NCBI GenBank assembly: GCA_014529385.2
Contig: CM043963.1
Coordinates: 1,740,001-1,804,000 of the forward strand
Length of the DNA: 64,000 nt
From: Adiantum capillus-veneris
Lineage: Eukaryota > Streptophyta > Polypodiopsida > Polypodiales > Pteridaceae
Direction of reading: 5' to 3'
Made by a program: the position numbers and the translations under genes. Shown piece after piece: positions 43,385 through 54,664 of this stretch. Each line of letters opens with the position of its first letter. Within the stretch, counting starts at the first letter, position 1. The notes under the pieces are model-generated. The model saw nothing but the letters and a program-made list of their open reading frames with translations. It ran no database searches and was not told the DNA's origin.

Positions 43385-44529
43385 CAGAGTGGGAGTATCT
43401 GACTTGATGAGCATGTAAATATACTTGCATACATATTACATCTCAAGTTTGAGCTGAAAATAGCCTCTAGAGACCAACATACAAGAAAAATTTCTCTTGT
43501 CTTGGACTTAGAGATTATTTTGAGTGCTCTTTCAAGTGCAATTCACCAAAATTGCTCTAACTGTTACTACACAACTTCAAATTTGAGTCAGGTCAAGCCT
43601 TGATAAGAGTTTTAGAGCCAAATGTTTTTGGGGTTCCTAATTCCAAACTTTTAGGGTAGGGCCAAAACCAATTTTCATAGACCGAATAGGCACAAAGACC
43701 TAACTTTTGAGAGACCTGACCAGGGACAAAGAGGGATAAGTTGCACTAATCCAAGGTGGGCTTTTCAAAGACTATCTTGAGAGTATTGTGCTACAAACGG
43801 AAGGTGAGGTGGCTGTGAAAATTGTACAGATAGCATATAATCGCCGACAATAAATTCAATAGATCCACATACCAACACAATCATGTAAGCAAGGAATCCA
43901 TAGAAAGTATGTCACAAGAGCAACAAAGGGCGAGGGAGAGTTAACGAGCACGTGTAGGTGCACCTCCTAGAGCGGAGTGCTACACCGGCACGACGAAGGA
44001 GAAGACATGAGAGGAGAGGAGAATATCATGAGCACTGGGTGCAATCTCCCCCCGTGCAAGATTGACCATTTCCCTCTTGCACATATTTATTTATAATTCT
44101 TCAATGCTAAAAAATGAATACACATTGGCCGGCCAACATAAATGAACATAGCTCGTAATGAGAACTTGAGAAATAAATGTACATATCCCTTATTCGTAAC
44201 ATACTTCCGGGTTGGAAAAGCAGATGTCCTTAGTTGCGAGGCACATAAGCGGTGGAGTCGAGTGCGAGGTACAAGATGCTGGTACATGTTTACATAACAC
44301 AATGAGTAACTAAAAACCAAAAGAGTAGCAATGATGAGTAGGAAGCAATTTAAAAGTACAAAAATATGTAACATGTGGATTGTGTGATGGGAGTGCATGA
44401 AGTAAATGTGCGTAGGTGTGGAGTGCAACATTAGTAAAAAATGTACGGCTCCAAATAGACCACCATTTGTAACCCTTCCACCTTGCCATACCAATTCATG
44501 ATATCCGTTCATATCAATCCATACCAAAT

Positions 44530-44770
44530 GTGGGGAGCCAGTTCCACATATAATGTAACCATAGAGAGTCCTGCCTTACCAAATGTAGGCACTCTAGTAT
44601 ACATGTATCGACGTCCATAAATTTCCATAACAATATTGCAAAGCGGAGAGTCCTGCCTCATGAAGTGTAGGCACTCTAATACACATGTCAATATAACCAT
44701 AAGTTTCCATAACAAGGTGTGGAGCGGAGAGTCTTGCCTTCTTCAGGTGTAGGATCTCTAGCATTTGTAG
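44530..44770. repeat. Minisatellite, period about 80-100 bp, three degenerate copies
   Basis: Units contain GCGGAGAGTCYTGCCT, TGTAGGCACTCTARTA and CCATAANTTTCCATAACAA. Confidence 0.8.
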
Positions 44771-45059
44771 AAATTTTTCCATTCCCATTCAGTCTAACCG
44801 ATAAGATCAAGCCAACAAATTTAGCCACATGTGCCACTCAAGAAAGATTTGGACACTTTCAAACACACAAAGCAATTGCAAATGATTTCAACTCCGATGA
44901 TGAAATGAAATGGAATCTGCAAGACATTGATCAGCAATGTTCGAATGTCAAAGAAATTGATGACATGGTGCCTGTGATTGAGGGGACAGATGAGCTATAA
45001 ATTCTATACTATATTCACAATTAATTTTGTAATGTGAAAGATGTGTGGAGTTTAGCTTC

Positions 45060-45063
<4 letters not shown>

Positions 45064-45134
<71 letters not shown>

Positions 45135-45181
45135 TTCCATCTTCTTTCTATCATTGTCAGAGAGAGAGAGAGGGAGAGAGA
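45064..45181. repeat. (CT)n then (GA)n microsatellites, inverted pair
   Basis: About 33 CT units (45064-45130) are followed 30 bp later by about ten GA units (45161-45181), which could pair with them as a hairpin. Confidence 0.95.
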
Positions 45182-45315
45182 TAAGACTTACACAATTGCA
45201 ACAACACCCGACATGTTCATTTGTTCCAACAAATAGAGATTTACATATCAAGAAGAGGTTTTAGTTAGAAATCTTGAGATTTAAGTTAAAGAAAGAGCTC
45301 CTTACTTTGGGAGAT

Positions 45316-45687
45316 TTAATTTAGATCATGGGCTAGCTCCCCCAGAAGATCAGATACGCAAAATTTGGAATTGTTGAATGAATTTCCTGGACCAACACTA
45401 CCTATCTCTTCTTTCATTACAGGCCCATATCTTGCCTCGTACCATGCCACCTTCATTTCCAGCCCTGCTAAATGAGCACACAACACGGCTTGGGTCTCTC
45501 CTTGACTTTCTAGATCCACACCTTGGGTTGCGAGTTGCTCAATGACAGTTTTTTCCTCGGGAAAACATGTGTAACCCCTTTTTGCGAGGAAGTCTTCTTG
45601 ATTGGCTCCTCGGGCATGAATCTTCTCGACCGAGCGTCCTTTGTCAACACTTCCTATAGTGGGACGATCATTCCAATCTACTTTGAG
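45316..45687 (-). CDS. Possible terminal exon, unrecognised product
   Basis: A 123-codon open frame on the minus strand runs from just after a TATTCCAG acceptor-like site (45688) to TAA at 45316. It includes VEKIHARGANQEDFLAKRGY, CFPEEKTVIEQLATQGVDLE and GLEMKVAWYEARYGPVMKEE. Composition is protein-like and free of stops, but there is no initiating ATG and I know no homologue. It could be a host gene fragment or part of a transposon. A plus-strand frame across 45523-45909 overlaps it and looks less likely. Confidence 0.35.
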   Translation of the reverse strand, partial: LKVDWNDRPTIGSVDKGRSVEKIHARGANQEDFLAKRGYTCFPEEKTVIEQLATQGVDLESQGETQAVLCAHLAGLEMKVAWYEARYGPVMKEEIGSVGPGNSFNNSKFCVSDLLGELAHDLN

Positions 45688-45909
45688 CTGGAATACATAA
45701 TAACAATAGCATTGTCACACAAAGTAAATTTCTACTTATTTGGTGGCAATTTGTATACTTGGATAAATCTTGGAAGCATATTTCTTGCGAATACAATGTG
45801 TTTCAAATCTGAAACTTTTAAGGGAGAAGATGCCTTAGCATTTCCACTAACTCAAAACAATGTATTACATACAATATTATTTGGGCACAGTTGCCTGCAT
45901 TGCCTATAA

Positions 45910-46743
45910 TTCAGTGGCTCCCCTTGAAGTTTTGATTTGTCCTCTTGGGATGCAGCCAAAGCCCTAAGATCCCCTTGAGCCACCCGGATTTCTTACTCTT
46001 TGTAAATTTGTTATGCCAATGCGTAATTAAGCAAAGGATCATCAGGATGATGTGCATTCTGGTTGGGAGCAATATCTTCCATATCTGAATTGCAAAACAA
46101 TAAACTTTATTGAGAGGAGTTTATATGTACTTAAAAAAGAGAGATAGTTCAAAGTATTTTATAGATCCAACTTGAAATACTTTAAAACCCTGACTTGAAT
46201 AACTTTAAAGACTTAACTAAAAGACAAGTTTAAATATATAGTGTGAAATAACACCACACATTGCACACCATCAACGGCAAAAAATATTGTTACTTGTTTA
46301 ATCATCAACAGGCCTCAAGCTAGAATCGGTCACAACATGATAGCCAACATTATGGGCCCCATTTAAACAAAGACTTAAATCCCATATTTTAGGCCTATCT
46401 AAGGGTTTGGGGAATTTTCCACTAGCAAGATGTTTGTTTACATTTCACAAAAAATTACACTTGGGGACCTCAGGGGCTCTAGAATACACACAACCAAGCA
46501 CTTAAGAATATATGAAAGACTATATATATCAAATGCTTTGGTGAAAGGAGGAGGAATGGTACTAATATTTTCAGGGCTAGTCCATGGATAATCTTGCTTG
46601 AATTGAGCTCTAGTTTGAGGGTTAATATTTGGGAGGTTGGAAAATGTTTCCAAAGTGTTTGATGTTGTACTTTGTGCCAGTCCACGATCCCAGCACACAC
46701 TCCTCGCTTGCCAAAATGTAGTAGAATATTTCTAGTGTGTAGG
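45910..46743. other. Unassigned sequence
   Basis: On the minus strand at about 46720-46440 a frame containing YSTTFWQARSVC resembles the FFHHIWQAR segment after the LINE zinc-binding region. This is possibly a LINE 3' remnant, weakly supported. Confidence 0.3.
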
Positions 46744-47660
46744 TGTTGACGGCTAGGTCAACAGCACGACATAACTCAACAAGCCTTATTTTTTGAAAGT
46801 TATAGAATGCTGAGGATTATGTTCATAAACATCATTTGTAATAAGTAGGTAGTCTAGCTGTAGCATCCGGGGTGTAATGGCACTTCTAGATTGTGAATAC
46901 CAAGCCATTTGACCCCTCAAACTCTATTTTTTATTAACCTAAGGTAGCCTTAGTATATAAGGTACCTAGGTCATGTTGTAAAGAACTTTATCATAATCAT
47001 AAGTTTTAAGCTACCGTCGGTTGTGTGTGAGAGAGGAAGAGAGAGAGTGTGAGCTTCATCCTGGCGCTACTCCCCACTTGTTCATCACATTGTAGATCCA
47101 GCTCCACCTTTGCTAGCCTCGGCAACAGCTACGAAACAATGCCAATCATTCCTTGCGGTACGGGGTGAACGCACTCGCACATCTACGAGCTACTTATGGT
47201 TGTAAGTATATCAAATGATGTATGTTTTTTGCGTGCAAGTAGTCATTAGAATCCTAGTGACATAAGATACACATAGGTACTCATAGATTTTAGTTTCGGG
47301 CACTTCCAAAATCCGACCCTATCTTTATATGCGTTTTCCGCTTATGGGTTTAAAGCTAGGGGTTTGAGTGTAGAGGCTTTGGGACAAGTATATCCTAGTG
47401 AGGGGACATTGTTCCATAAGTTTTGTACGATTCTAGTATGATTTGATGGGTTTCCTTCCGTTATGTGTATGTGGGCTGGGTGGTGTAGTTGAGAGTAGTA
47501 AGATTCTAGATTGTGATTAGGTTGGCCTTCTAGAGTGTTGTATGTGTAGGATCGTCTCAGCCTAACAAGCTAAAGAGATTTCCTGTGTGTGCCTATCATG
47601 TCATCTATGTCCTCGATTGACATTATGTTGATCTAGGTTGTGTTGCATGCACTTTATGGG
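46744..47660 (+). repeat. LTR-like region
   Basis: It starts TGTTGACGGCTAGG, has a TATATAAGG box near 46956 and a GA-rich stretch after it. It ends in sequence similar to 28110-28200. The layout parallels the LTR at 261-1193. No partner LTR, polypurine tract or primer binding site was identified, so a solo or degraded LTR is likely and its exact right end is uncertain. Confidence 0.5.
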
Positions 47661-48118
47661 TGGTGTTATTTGCTCCCGCAGGAGTAGGTCATCGTGAATG
47701 AAATCGTGACTATCATGAATTTTATTGTCTACAAAAGAGCATTGCAAATCGGCAAAATGTTGTCTATGAACTGTTGTATAATTCTAGATGTGTGTTGACA
47801 CTCTCTTATTGCAGTCTTGCTTCCATCATGATGGCAGACTTGAATCCACTGCTCAAGGTGACCTCCATTCAAAAGCTTGAAGATCAACATGGGCCTTTTG
47901 CTATAACAAACAAGAGCACGGGGCAATATCATGCTACGGTGTTTGACAGTAGTAGTTGTTGCTTCCTCTAATACTATTTGTAAAGTTGGCTTGCTTCCTA
48001 TCTAGTCCTTGAAGATCTTTGCCGCATAGACAGGATCTTTGAAGAGGGAATGGGCCGTTGAAACTTGTTTAACATTTGCAAAACATCCTTCACCTCACTG
48101 GGGTGCTTGCAGGTGAAT
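47661..48118. other. Flank of the chromovirus insertion
   Basis: No recognised gene. The last five bases before the LTR (48119-48123) are GATAG. Confidence 0.4.
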
Positions 48119-48123
48119 GATAG

Positions 48124-48893
48124 TGTAATGTACCCAACATTTTTCAATAAAGGTATTTCATTTACTTTGCAAATATTTGAGGTTTGCATTTTATTAAGTC
48201 AAAGAGCATGCTAATGGAACGATCGGATCAAAAATCGGACTTTAAACTATGAATTATGAACCCTACTCACTTGAAAACAATAAGGTTGATGGGAAACTTA
48301 AGCCTCAAGATGGTATCTAAAGATAAGAGTTGACTCTTTGGAAAGGGAGAGCAATTATAGAAAAGGATGAGTAATTTTAGGGGAGAAGGAGTAGGAGGAG
48401 TACTTTTAGGAAAGAAAGAGAGGAGGAGCTTAGTTTAGAGCTCTTTTCTTGGGAGCCAAGTTTCATCCAAGAGGTTCGAAATCGCGCATCACAATCCGTG
48501 TCTGCAAAAAAAAATAAAAAATCGTGAACGTGCGCGAACTTATCTCTCCCTCCTCTCTCTATTCTTAGCTGGCCTTGAGAGCCTATATAAAGACCCCTCT
48601 CCCTTCACTTTGAGGACACACACTCTTAAAAGCAGAAGCTCTGTTGCCTTGAGGTCGGAGTTACCTTCTCTCCCTCAAGCTCTTACCAACAAGCTCTTAC
48701 CCTCAAGCCATCTCCATCTCCATCTCCAACTTCTTTCTTTACCATCATCGTGTTACCTCTCAAATACTTGAGTTATCTTTCTTACTCTCTCTCTTCTTTT
48801 TCGCGATACGATGGCCCTGAAGCGAGTGACTCGAAGCTCGAAGGATGCTCATGTCACTCCACCTCCAGAAAAGATACAGAGGAAGGCATCAAT
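48124..48893 (+). repeat. Chromovirus 5' LTR, first part
   Basis: It matches 58966 to about 59760 of the 3' LTR. The TATATAA box is at 48584-48590. It is interrupted at TCAAT (48889-48893) by the copia element and resumes at 52320. Confidence 0.9.
48811..48890 (+). pseudogene. LTR-encoded exon, 5' LTR copy, first part
   Basis: It starts MALKRVTRSSKDAHVTPPPE and is cut by the copia insertion. The rest of the exon lies at 52320-52421, has a TAA in frame and still carries a GTAAGA donor at 52422. See the better copy in the 3' LTR at 59678. Confidence 0.55.
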
Positions 48894-49119
48894 TGTTGGA
48901 ATTAGGGTTGCAGAGAAATGCACACAGCTTGGAGAAGACAAAGGAAGCTCAAGGTACACAATAGAGAGTGTGTTACTTAGTGTGCAATGGAAAGATAGAT
49001 AGCCCTAGAGTGATGGGCGTATATACAATGCTCGGGGGAAAAAACCTCCTAAAGAGGGAAAAATGCCTCGGCGGTCCTAGTGTGTTCACACACATCACTA
49101 CCACATGTATATGGTAACA
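48894..49119 (-). repeat. Copia 3' LTR
   Basis: On the minus strand it starts TGTTACCATATACATGTGG. It aligns with 52101-52319 with few differences, apart from about 10 extra bases near its outer end. Confidence 0.88.
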
Positions 49120-49194
49120 AATCCCCCCTGGAGTGATGTGGTGAATGAGAGCTGGCACATGAGTAAAGGGAAGTGCCATGCTCTGAGGACATGA

Positions 49195-49530
49195 TCAGTC
49201 CACAAAGGGGAGTAAGCCCAAAGCTTTGCAGAAAGCTTCAATATTCTCATGAGACAATGCCTTTGTGAAAAGATCTACAAGGTTGTCCTGTGTTGGCACA
49301 TAAGCCAAGCTGATCTCTCCTGCTGAGAGCCTCTCCCTGATATAGTGGTAATGCACCTCAATGTGCTTTGTGCGAGCATGAAAAACTAGGTTTCTCGCAA
49401 TTGCCAATGCGCTCTGACTGCCAGTGTAGATAGTGTTGGCAGTGTTCTGTCCAACACCCAAAGCTGTGCAGACTTCCCTGTACTCAGCCTCACAACTCGA
49501 AGTGGCCACAATAGTTTGCTTCTTGCTCAA
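49195..49530 (-). pseudogene. Copia RNase H
   Basis: SKKQTIVATSSCEAEYREVC is the classic copia RNase H block (SRKQ...SSCEAEY). DNQSA-type TGSQSALAIARN, HARTKHIEVHYHYIRE and VPTQDNLVDLFTKAL follow. The frame is open for 111 codons to the end of the polyprotein. Confidence 0.88.
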
Positions 49531-50486
49531 CCATGATATACATCAACTACCAAGCATGAAACAAAAACCACTTGTGGACACTCGCGTGTCAAAACAACCA
49601 GCCCAATCTGAGTCCTAAAAAGCATGTAAGTTTGGCGGCAATGATCCCCCCTTGGGATAAAACAAGCCAAGATGTAAAGTGCCACTAAGGTAGCAGAAAA
49701 TCCTCTTGACAGCCTGCCAATGCTTAGACCCTGGGCTATGCATAAATCTGCTAAGCTGTGAGACAGCAAACTGAATATCCGGCCTCGTGTTGCATACATA
49801 AATGAGGCAACCAATAGCAATTTTATAAAGAGTGACATCAGCAGGATCGCCAGGATCATGTAGACTCAACTTCAAACCTGTTTCCATGGGAGTGGCAATA
49901 GGTTTGCAATCCCCAAGTCCAAACTTACATAGCAATGTCTCTATGTAACTTTTTTGACACAAGGCAATACCACCATCACACTGCTTAAACTGTATACCCA
50001 AGTAATGATGCAACAGCCCCAAATCTTTCATCTTGAAAGTAGCATTCAAATCAGCCTTAAATTCAACAATTTGTCTCTCATTTGGTCCAGTGATCAGCAA
50101 ATCATTGACATAAAGAACCACAATGAGAAGTACATCACCCTCACGCTTTACATACAATGTGTTTTCTGTTGAACGTTTACGAAAGCCTCGTTTGACCAAA
50201 TGAGAGGTACATCACCCTCACGCTTTACATCCAATGTGCTTTCTGTTGGACTTTTACGAAAGCCTCGTTTGACCAAATGAGTGTCAGCTTTCTCATACCA
50301 AGCAGGAGGAGATTGCTTCAACCCATACAAATCCTTCTTACATCTACACGCTTTGTCCTCTTGTCCTTTTATTACAAAACTACGAGGCTGCGTTACATAA
50401 ACTTCCTCAAATATGTCACCATTCAAGAAAGCAGTAACAATGTCTGATTGATGTACATCCCAACCAAAATCAGCTGCCAAATGCAC
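49531..50486 (-). pseudogene. Copia reverse transcriptase, second half
   Basis: DVHQSDIVTAFLNGDIFEEV, DLYGLKQSPPAWYEKADTHL, LYVNDLLITG at the active site (YVDD expected, here YVND), MKDLGLLHHYLGIQF, TRPDIQFAVSQLSRFM and SGTLHLGLFY follow copia order. An exact-length 77-bp tandem duplication (50127-50203 and 50204-50280) inserts a shifted repeat of the KRGFRKS region. The Asp-to-Asn change would abolish catalysis. Confidence 0.85.
50127..50280. repeat. 77-bp tandem duplication in copia RT
   Basis: Two adjacent 77-bp copies, about 90 percent alike by eye. 77 is not a multiple of three, so the frame is shifted. Confidence 0.88.
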
Positions 50487-50602
50487 ATAGAAAATTCACA
50501 ATAGTCATACGACAAGTGGGAGCAAAAGTCTCTTCATAATCTATGCCTTTTTGTTGTGCATAACCCTTTGCAACAAGTCGAGCCTTTCTGGCGATCGATC
50601 TC

Positions 50603-50844
50603 CTGGGGAGGTCACCTAATAAAAATGTAACCTATCACGTGAGTTCAACAGAAGGGTATTTAAAGTTCTTGAAACTTACAGAAATATATACAGATGGGAA
50701 TTATTTTTTCAAATTTGAAAAAACTTACAGATTTTAAAAGAAAAGGGTACATTATATTCCTAACCAAATTCACAGATAAGGGGTTTTACAAACATGTCTT
50801 GAACGCACGTGATATGGTAGTTTTACACATAGTGAACCCCTCGA
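50603..50844. mobile_element. MITE copy 2 (242 bp) inside the copia RT, 10-bp target duplication
   Basis: GATCGATCTC flanks it on both sides (50593-50602, 50845-50854). Removing the element and one duplicate leaves the copia frame open across the site, which confirms the insertion. It matches 37013-37259 in reverse complement and has CACGTG near each end. An 8-10 bp target and no coding capacity suggest a Mutator-like or hAT-like MITE. Confidence 0.9.
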
Positions 50845-50854
50845 GATCGATCTC

Positions 50855-51180
50855 ACTATCCGGCTTGCATTTTAACTTGTAAACCCACTTCGTACCAATG
50901 GCCTTTTTTCCAAGAGGCAAATCACATAAAGTCCATGTGTCAGTTTCTATAAGTGCATCATATTCTGATTGCATGGCGGCCATCCAATTTTCTGGATTCT
51001 GTGCTTCATCAAAAGACAGAGGCACCAGCCATTTTGGCATACCTCTAGCCTGCTCATTTTCAGCCCTTTCCTCATCAAGTACATCATGTACATGTGCATC
51101 AGTAATAGGCTGATCTGTAACATTTTCAGAAATCCCCATAGGCTGTACATTTGCAACTTACATTCGTATTTCCACCACCG
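50855..51180 (-). pseudogene. Copia reverse transcriptase, first half
   Basis: MPKWLVPLSFDEAQNPENW, AMQSEYDALIETDTWTLCDL and GTKWVYKLKCKPDSEID are the usual opening of copia RT. The next part lies beyond the MITE. Confidence 0.85.
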
Positions 51181-51230
51181 AAAAGAGGCAGCAAAGTGTC
51201 ATAAATGTCTTGTGAGCTTACATTACTGTC

Positions 51231-51500
51231 TCTAGTACATGACAGCAAGGGCTGAACAGAATCTTCCACAAACACTACATCCCGTGAAACCAAAATTCAT
51301 TCGTTTGCGGATGATACAACCTGTAACCTTTGCTTTCAGCACTATAACCAACAAAAATACATTTGATAGCCTTATCATCCAATTTTTTATGTTGTGTTTG
51401 TGGCACCAAAGCATATGCCAAACAGCCAAAAACATGCATCTGCTCAATAGAAGGCTTTCTATCATGCCTGAGCCTGCACATCCTTTACATCCCAATGAGC
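51231..51500 (-). pseudogene. Copia integrase C-terminal fragment
   Basis: KPSIEQMHVFGCLAYALVPQ, KLDDKAIKCIFVGYSAESKG and YRLYHPQTNEFWFHGM correspond to the end of copia integrase. The zinc-binding and DDE core are absent. Confidence 0.85.
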
Positions 51501-51509
51501 TTGTTATGC

Positions 51510-51745
51510 CATAGGCAAAACAACTCTAATAGCAGCAATCCTTGCAGCAAGACCTACAACATCCTCAACATCGCCTACATCCTCAGAATCAGGACGTACA
51601 TCAATACCCTGCACAATATTCTAGACACCCTTTGACACAAGAACATGTTGCATCATGTAAGACCACATAGGGTAATTGTCCCCATCCAACCTGTCCTCAG
51701 CAGCAAACATCTTGAACACATCTGTGTTATTGTCAGCCATGGTAA
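51510..51745 (-). pseudogene. Copia gag N-terminus
   Basis: MADNNTDVFKMFAAEDRLDG then DNYPMWSYMMQHVLVSKGV is the usual copia gag start (FxRLDGxNYxxW). A stop follows at 51621. The frame continues to HWDVKDVQAQA before a direct join to integrase sequence near 51500, marking the internal deletion. Confidence 0.82.
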
Positions 51746-52090
51746 ATGCTGCACCTAATGTGAAAACTACCCAAAAAGAGGAGAAACGAAGCGGAAACAA
51801 CACGTTCTATATAGCACAAACCGTAGAAGACTATAAGGCACCTGTTATGCAGAAAACGGCACTGACAAAAATTTTGCACAAAATGACAAAATAGCCTGTG
51901 TAGTACTGCCTGTAGTGGAAACGGAGGCCGAAACGGAGCCCAAATCAAATCTGAGTAGACTAAGCTCTATGAGCTTACCCGAAATCTTTGTTGACCTGCG
52001 AACGCTCGCCAAACCTCACTATAATCGGAGAAAGTGAGCAGGTGTGTGCTGGAACAGCTGGCAACTAAGCCCGAGAGGACGTAACCTGCT

Positions 52091-52100
52091 TTGATACCAA
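52091..52100 (-). promoter_or_regulatory. Copia primer binding site, tRNA-iMet type
   Basis: On the minus strand TTGGTATCAAAGC follows the LTR, one base different from the standard TTGGTATCAGAGC. Confidence 0.8.
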
Positions 52101-52319
52101 TTTTTGAAATTAAGAAACGCACACAGCTTGGAGAAGATGAAGGAAGCTCAAGGCACACAATAGAGAGTGTGTTACTTAGTGTGCAATGGAAAGATAGATA
52201 GCCCTAGAGTGATGGACGTATATATAATTCTCAAGGAAAAAAAACCTCCTAAAGAGGAAAAAATTCCCCGACGGTCCTAGTGTGTTCACACACATCACTA
52301 CCACATGTATATGGTAACA
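52101..52319 (-). repeat. Copia 5' LTR
   Basis: On the minus strand it runs from TGTTACCATATACATG to the primer binding site. It matches 48894-49119. Confidence 0.88.
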
Positions 52320-53591
52320 TCAACTACTCCAAACGTGGCTCAAGCGGAGGTATTAGTTGCGTAAGAAGTTGAAGTCGTCCAACCTCAACCCCGAGAGGTA
52401 GTCGAAAGGGTTGCTCATCCGGTAAGATGAATTTACAATTTTGCATCGTTATACATGATGGCCGGTAAGCAAGCCTAAAAACTCCCTTAAACTGTCCAAA
52501 AAACGTGATTATATCACAAGAAACAAGCAACGATTTCGTAGAGTAGAGAAGGAATTTTTTGATTTATGATCATTGTTTGATAAACTATCTCTATTTGATA
52601 TTAGAAGGTAGTTGATCTTGTTTGAAAAATCACATAAAGAAAACAATTACTAAAAAAATATCTTGTTTCCAAATGGAACTCGCGGTTAGCGAGGTGATTC
52701 CGCGGTTAGCGGAGATTAAGCTGAGGTTATCAGCTCTCTTTTTGTCTCTTGCGGTTAGCAGGATGCCTTGTGGTTAGCGAGATGCTCTCATATGGTTAGC
52801 GACTGGGAAAGTATGTGCATTTTGCGGTTAGTGAATAAGTAAATCCTTTGCAAAGGCTCTCTTGGTTAGACAAAGAAAGCCCATTGTTACGGCAACTCTT
52901 AAGAATAGTTGAAAGATTCATTTTTGTTGAATTATAGGACTGTCTTCATTAGACCATGTTTGAGAAAGAAATGTTCTGGTGATGTTTGAAGGGCTAGAGG
53001 AAAGAATTTGTGTCTAGAATTAATTAAAGAACATTGTTTGTATATGTAAAACAGTGTGGTAGTAATTACAAAACAAGCTAAAAAGTGTGAGTGTGGGATG
53101 AAAAGTTGAGGCTGGCTCAGGTTGCCGGTCAAGGATGGGTGGTCTCGATTAGTCGAGAAACTCTCCACTCCCTCTTATTAAGAAAAGTGAAATTAGAGAC
53201 TCATTGTGCCAAGAGTTGAGATGGCACAAATCTATGTGACATAAAGTTACTATTTAGTTTAGACTAAGTCTCATATCATATTTATGGTTTATGAATGGCG
53301 GTCGTGCCTCTTAGACGTGTGGAAAAAGGCGTTGTTTATGGATTCTTAATATGTCAATGGGATTTTATCTTTATGTTAGGAAATAGCTTCATTAGAATCC
53401 TAGATTTATCGACTTGGCTTGTGGCGTATGACCCTTATAACCACGTAAATGATGGATAGATGACTTTCTCTCTTCTGTTGCTCATATCTCTACTTTGTGG
53501 AAACAGAGTAGGGTGTCGTCAACGGAAAAGGAGAATAAAGGAAGGCCATCTATCAAGTCGCCCCAATCTTCTCGAGGTTGGGGATCTCACA
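52320..53591 (+). repeat. Chromovirus 5' LTR, second part
   Basis: It matches about 59760-61030. It ends CTCACA directly before the primer binding site. It contains the GTAAGA donor at 52422 and a cluster of GCGGTTAGC motifs (52682-52830). Confidence 0.9.
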
Positions 53592-53592
53592 A

Positions 53593-53606
53593 TTGGTATC
53601 AGAGCC
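53593..53606 (+). promoter_or_regulatory. Chromovirus primer binding site, tRNA-iMet type
   Basis: TTGGTATCAGAGCC, the canonical plant initiator-tRNA-Met site, starts one base after the LTR. Confidence 0.95.
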
Positions 53607-54664
53607 TTAGGTTTAAGGTTTGGTTTTTTAACCGTCTGTACTATTCTTGGTCTTGATTGCATGAATACTTGCTTGACACTGTTACCCTATCTGTTTTGTA
53701 GCATGAGTTTATGGACACCGACTGTTAAACTATCTTTAAGGAAATATATCACTCTGCTGGACAATCACCAATATTTGAATAATGTGAGAATGTGTTCCAC
53801 ATCCTTGACAAGGTTTTTGCACCTCACATCAATTTTGATCCACCAAATACATGGTTATATACAAGTCAGTTGCTATCTGAGCACGTCACATTGAACACTT
53901 GGAGATCAACTTACATTGAATCAAGTGGGCTGAAGAATTGAATCTGGTTTCATACTTTCAATTTTACAAAGCACCACTAACTGTCATGGCCCTTGATGGA
54001 GTCACAAATAAAAATTGATGGGTTTATGACAGAGTGACATCAGTTATCCTTACCAATCGAGTTGTTATTGACAATCACACTCGGCCGACCTTCAAAAAAA
54101 AAGATTTCGTTGGCTACCCCGAGCTTCCTCTTGTGTTTTGCTTCTTACATCCACATCACCAACCACCAATCTTTTACGACATGGCAGTTGATGTGTATTA
54201 CAAATGTGGTTGAAACCTCTATTATATATTCTCATGGAGAGATCTCTTGTAGACCCCTACATGGCTTTTTGATGAATAGTAATGTTTTGCTCCAAAAGAT
54301 TGTTGATTGGTTCAGTCATTTGGTTGAGTTGTTTTTCTTCAAAGAAATTGTATCACTGGTTAAGTTGTGGGATTGACAAGAGTCATGACTGATTAAGTCA
54401 TGTGACTAAGTTCTGATGGGTTGGGTAAGTCATGACTGGTTAAGTCATGTGACTAAGTTTTGATGGACTGAATAAGTCAAAAGTGGTTGTCCTATGGTTA
54501 AGTTTTAATAGACTGGGTAAGTCAAAATTGGTAAAGCTATGGGGTTGAATCCTTAGTGGACTGGATAAGTCTAAGTCTAGAAAATACCCTAATGCTTTGG
54601 GTTGTTAGGAATATTAACGTTATTATATGCGTATACTCAGGAGAATCCGTAAATCACTCCTATA
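53607..54664 (+). other. Chromovirus leader
   Basis: About 1.06 kb without a convincing gene. A tandem array occupies 54374-54575. Just upstream of gag, ATACTCAG at 54636-54643 could serve as a splice acceptor. Confidence 0.6.
54374..54575. repeat. Tandem repeat in the chromovirus leader, about 50-bp unit, four copies
   Basis: Units of GGTAAGTCATGACTGGTTAA, TGTGACTAAGTTTTGATGGA and variants, decaying towards the 3' side. Confidence 0.85.

Larger units (their letters stand above)
42750..44520. other. Leader-like noncoding region with three dyad motifs
   Basis: AT-rich, with no coding region. It contains imperfect palindromes at 42956-42976, 43242-43262 and 43352-43384. Spacing and setting recall the palindrome-bearing leader at 1215-2826, but with different sequences. 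Confidence 0.45.
48894..52319 (-). mobile_element. Ty1/copia element nested in the chromovirus 5' LTR
   Basis: LTRs of about 220 bp lie at 48894-49119 and 52101-52319. The near-duplicate target is TCAAT/TCAAC (48889-48893 and 52320-52324). On the minus strand, the primer binding site TTGGTATCAA follows the 5' LTR (52100-52091). A purine tract (GGGGGGATT) precedes the 3' LTR near 49120-49130. Coding order is gag, integrase end, RT, RNase H, which is copia order. Much of gag, the protease and the catalytic integrase core are missing, so the copy is internally deleted. Confidence 0.9.

Noticed and set aside
45034-45264. Ser-Leu repeat ORFs
   Set aside because: These are translations of the CT microsatellite.
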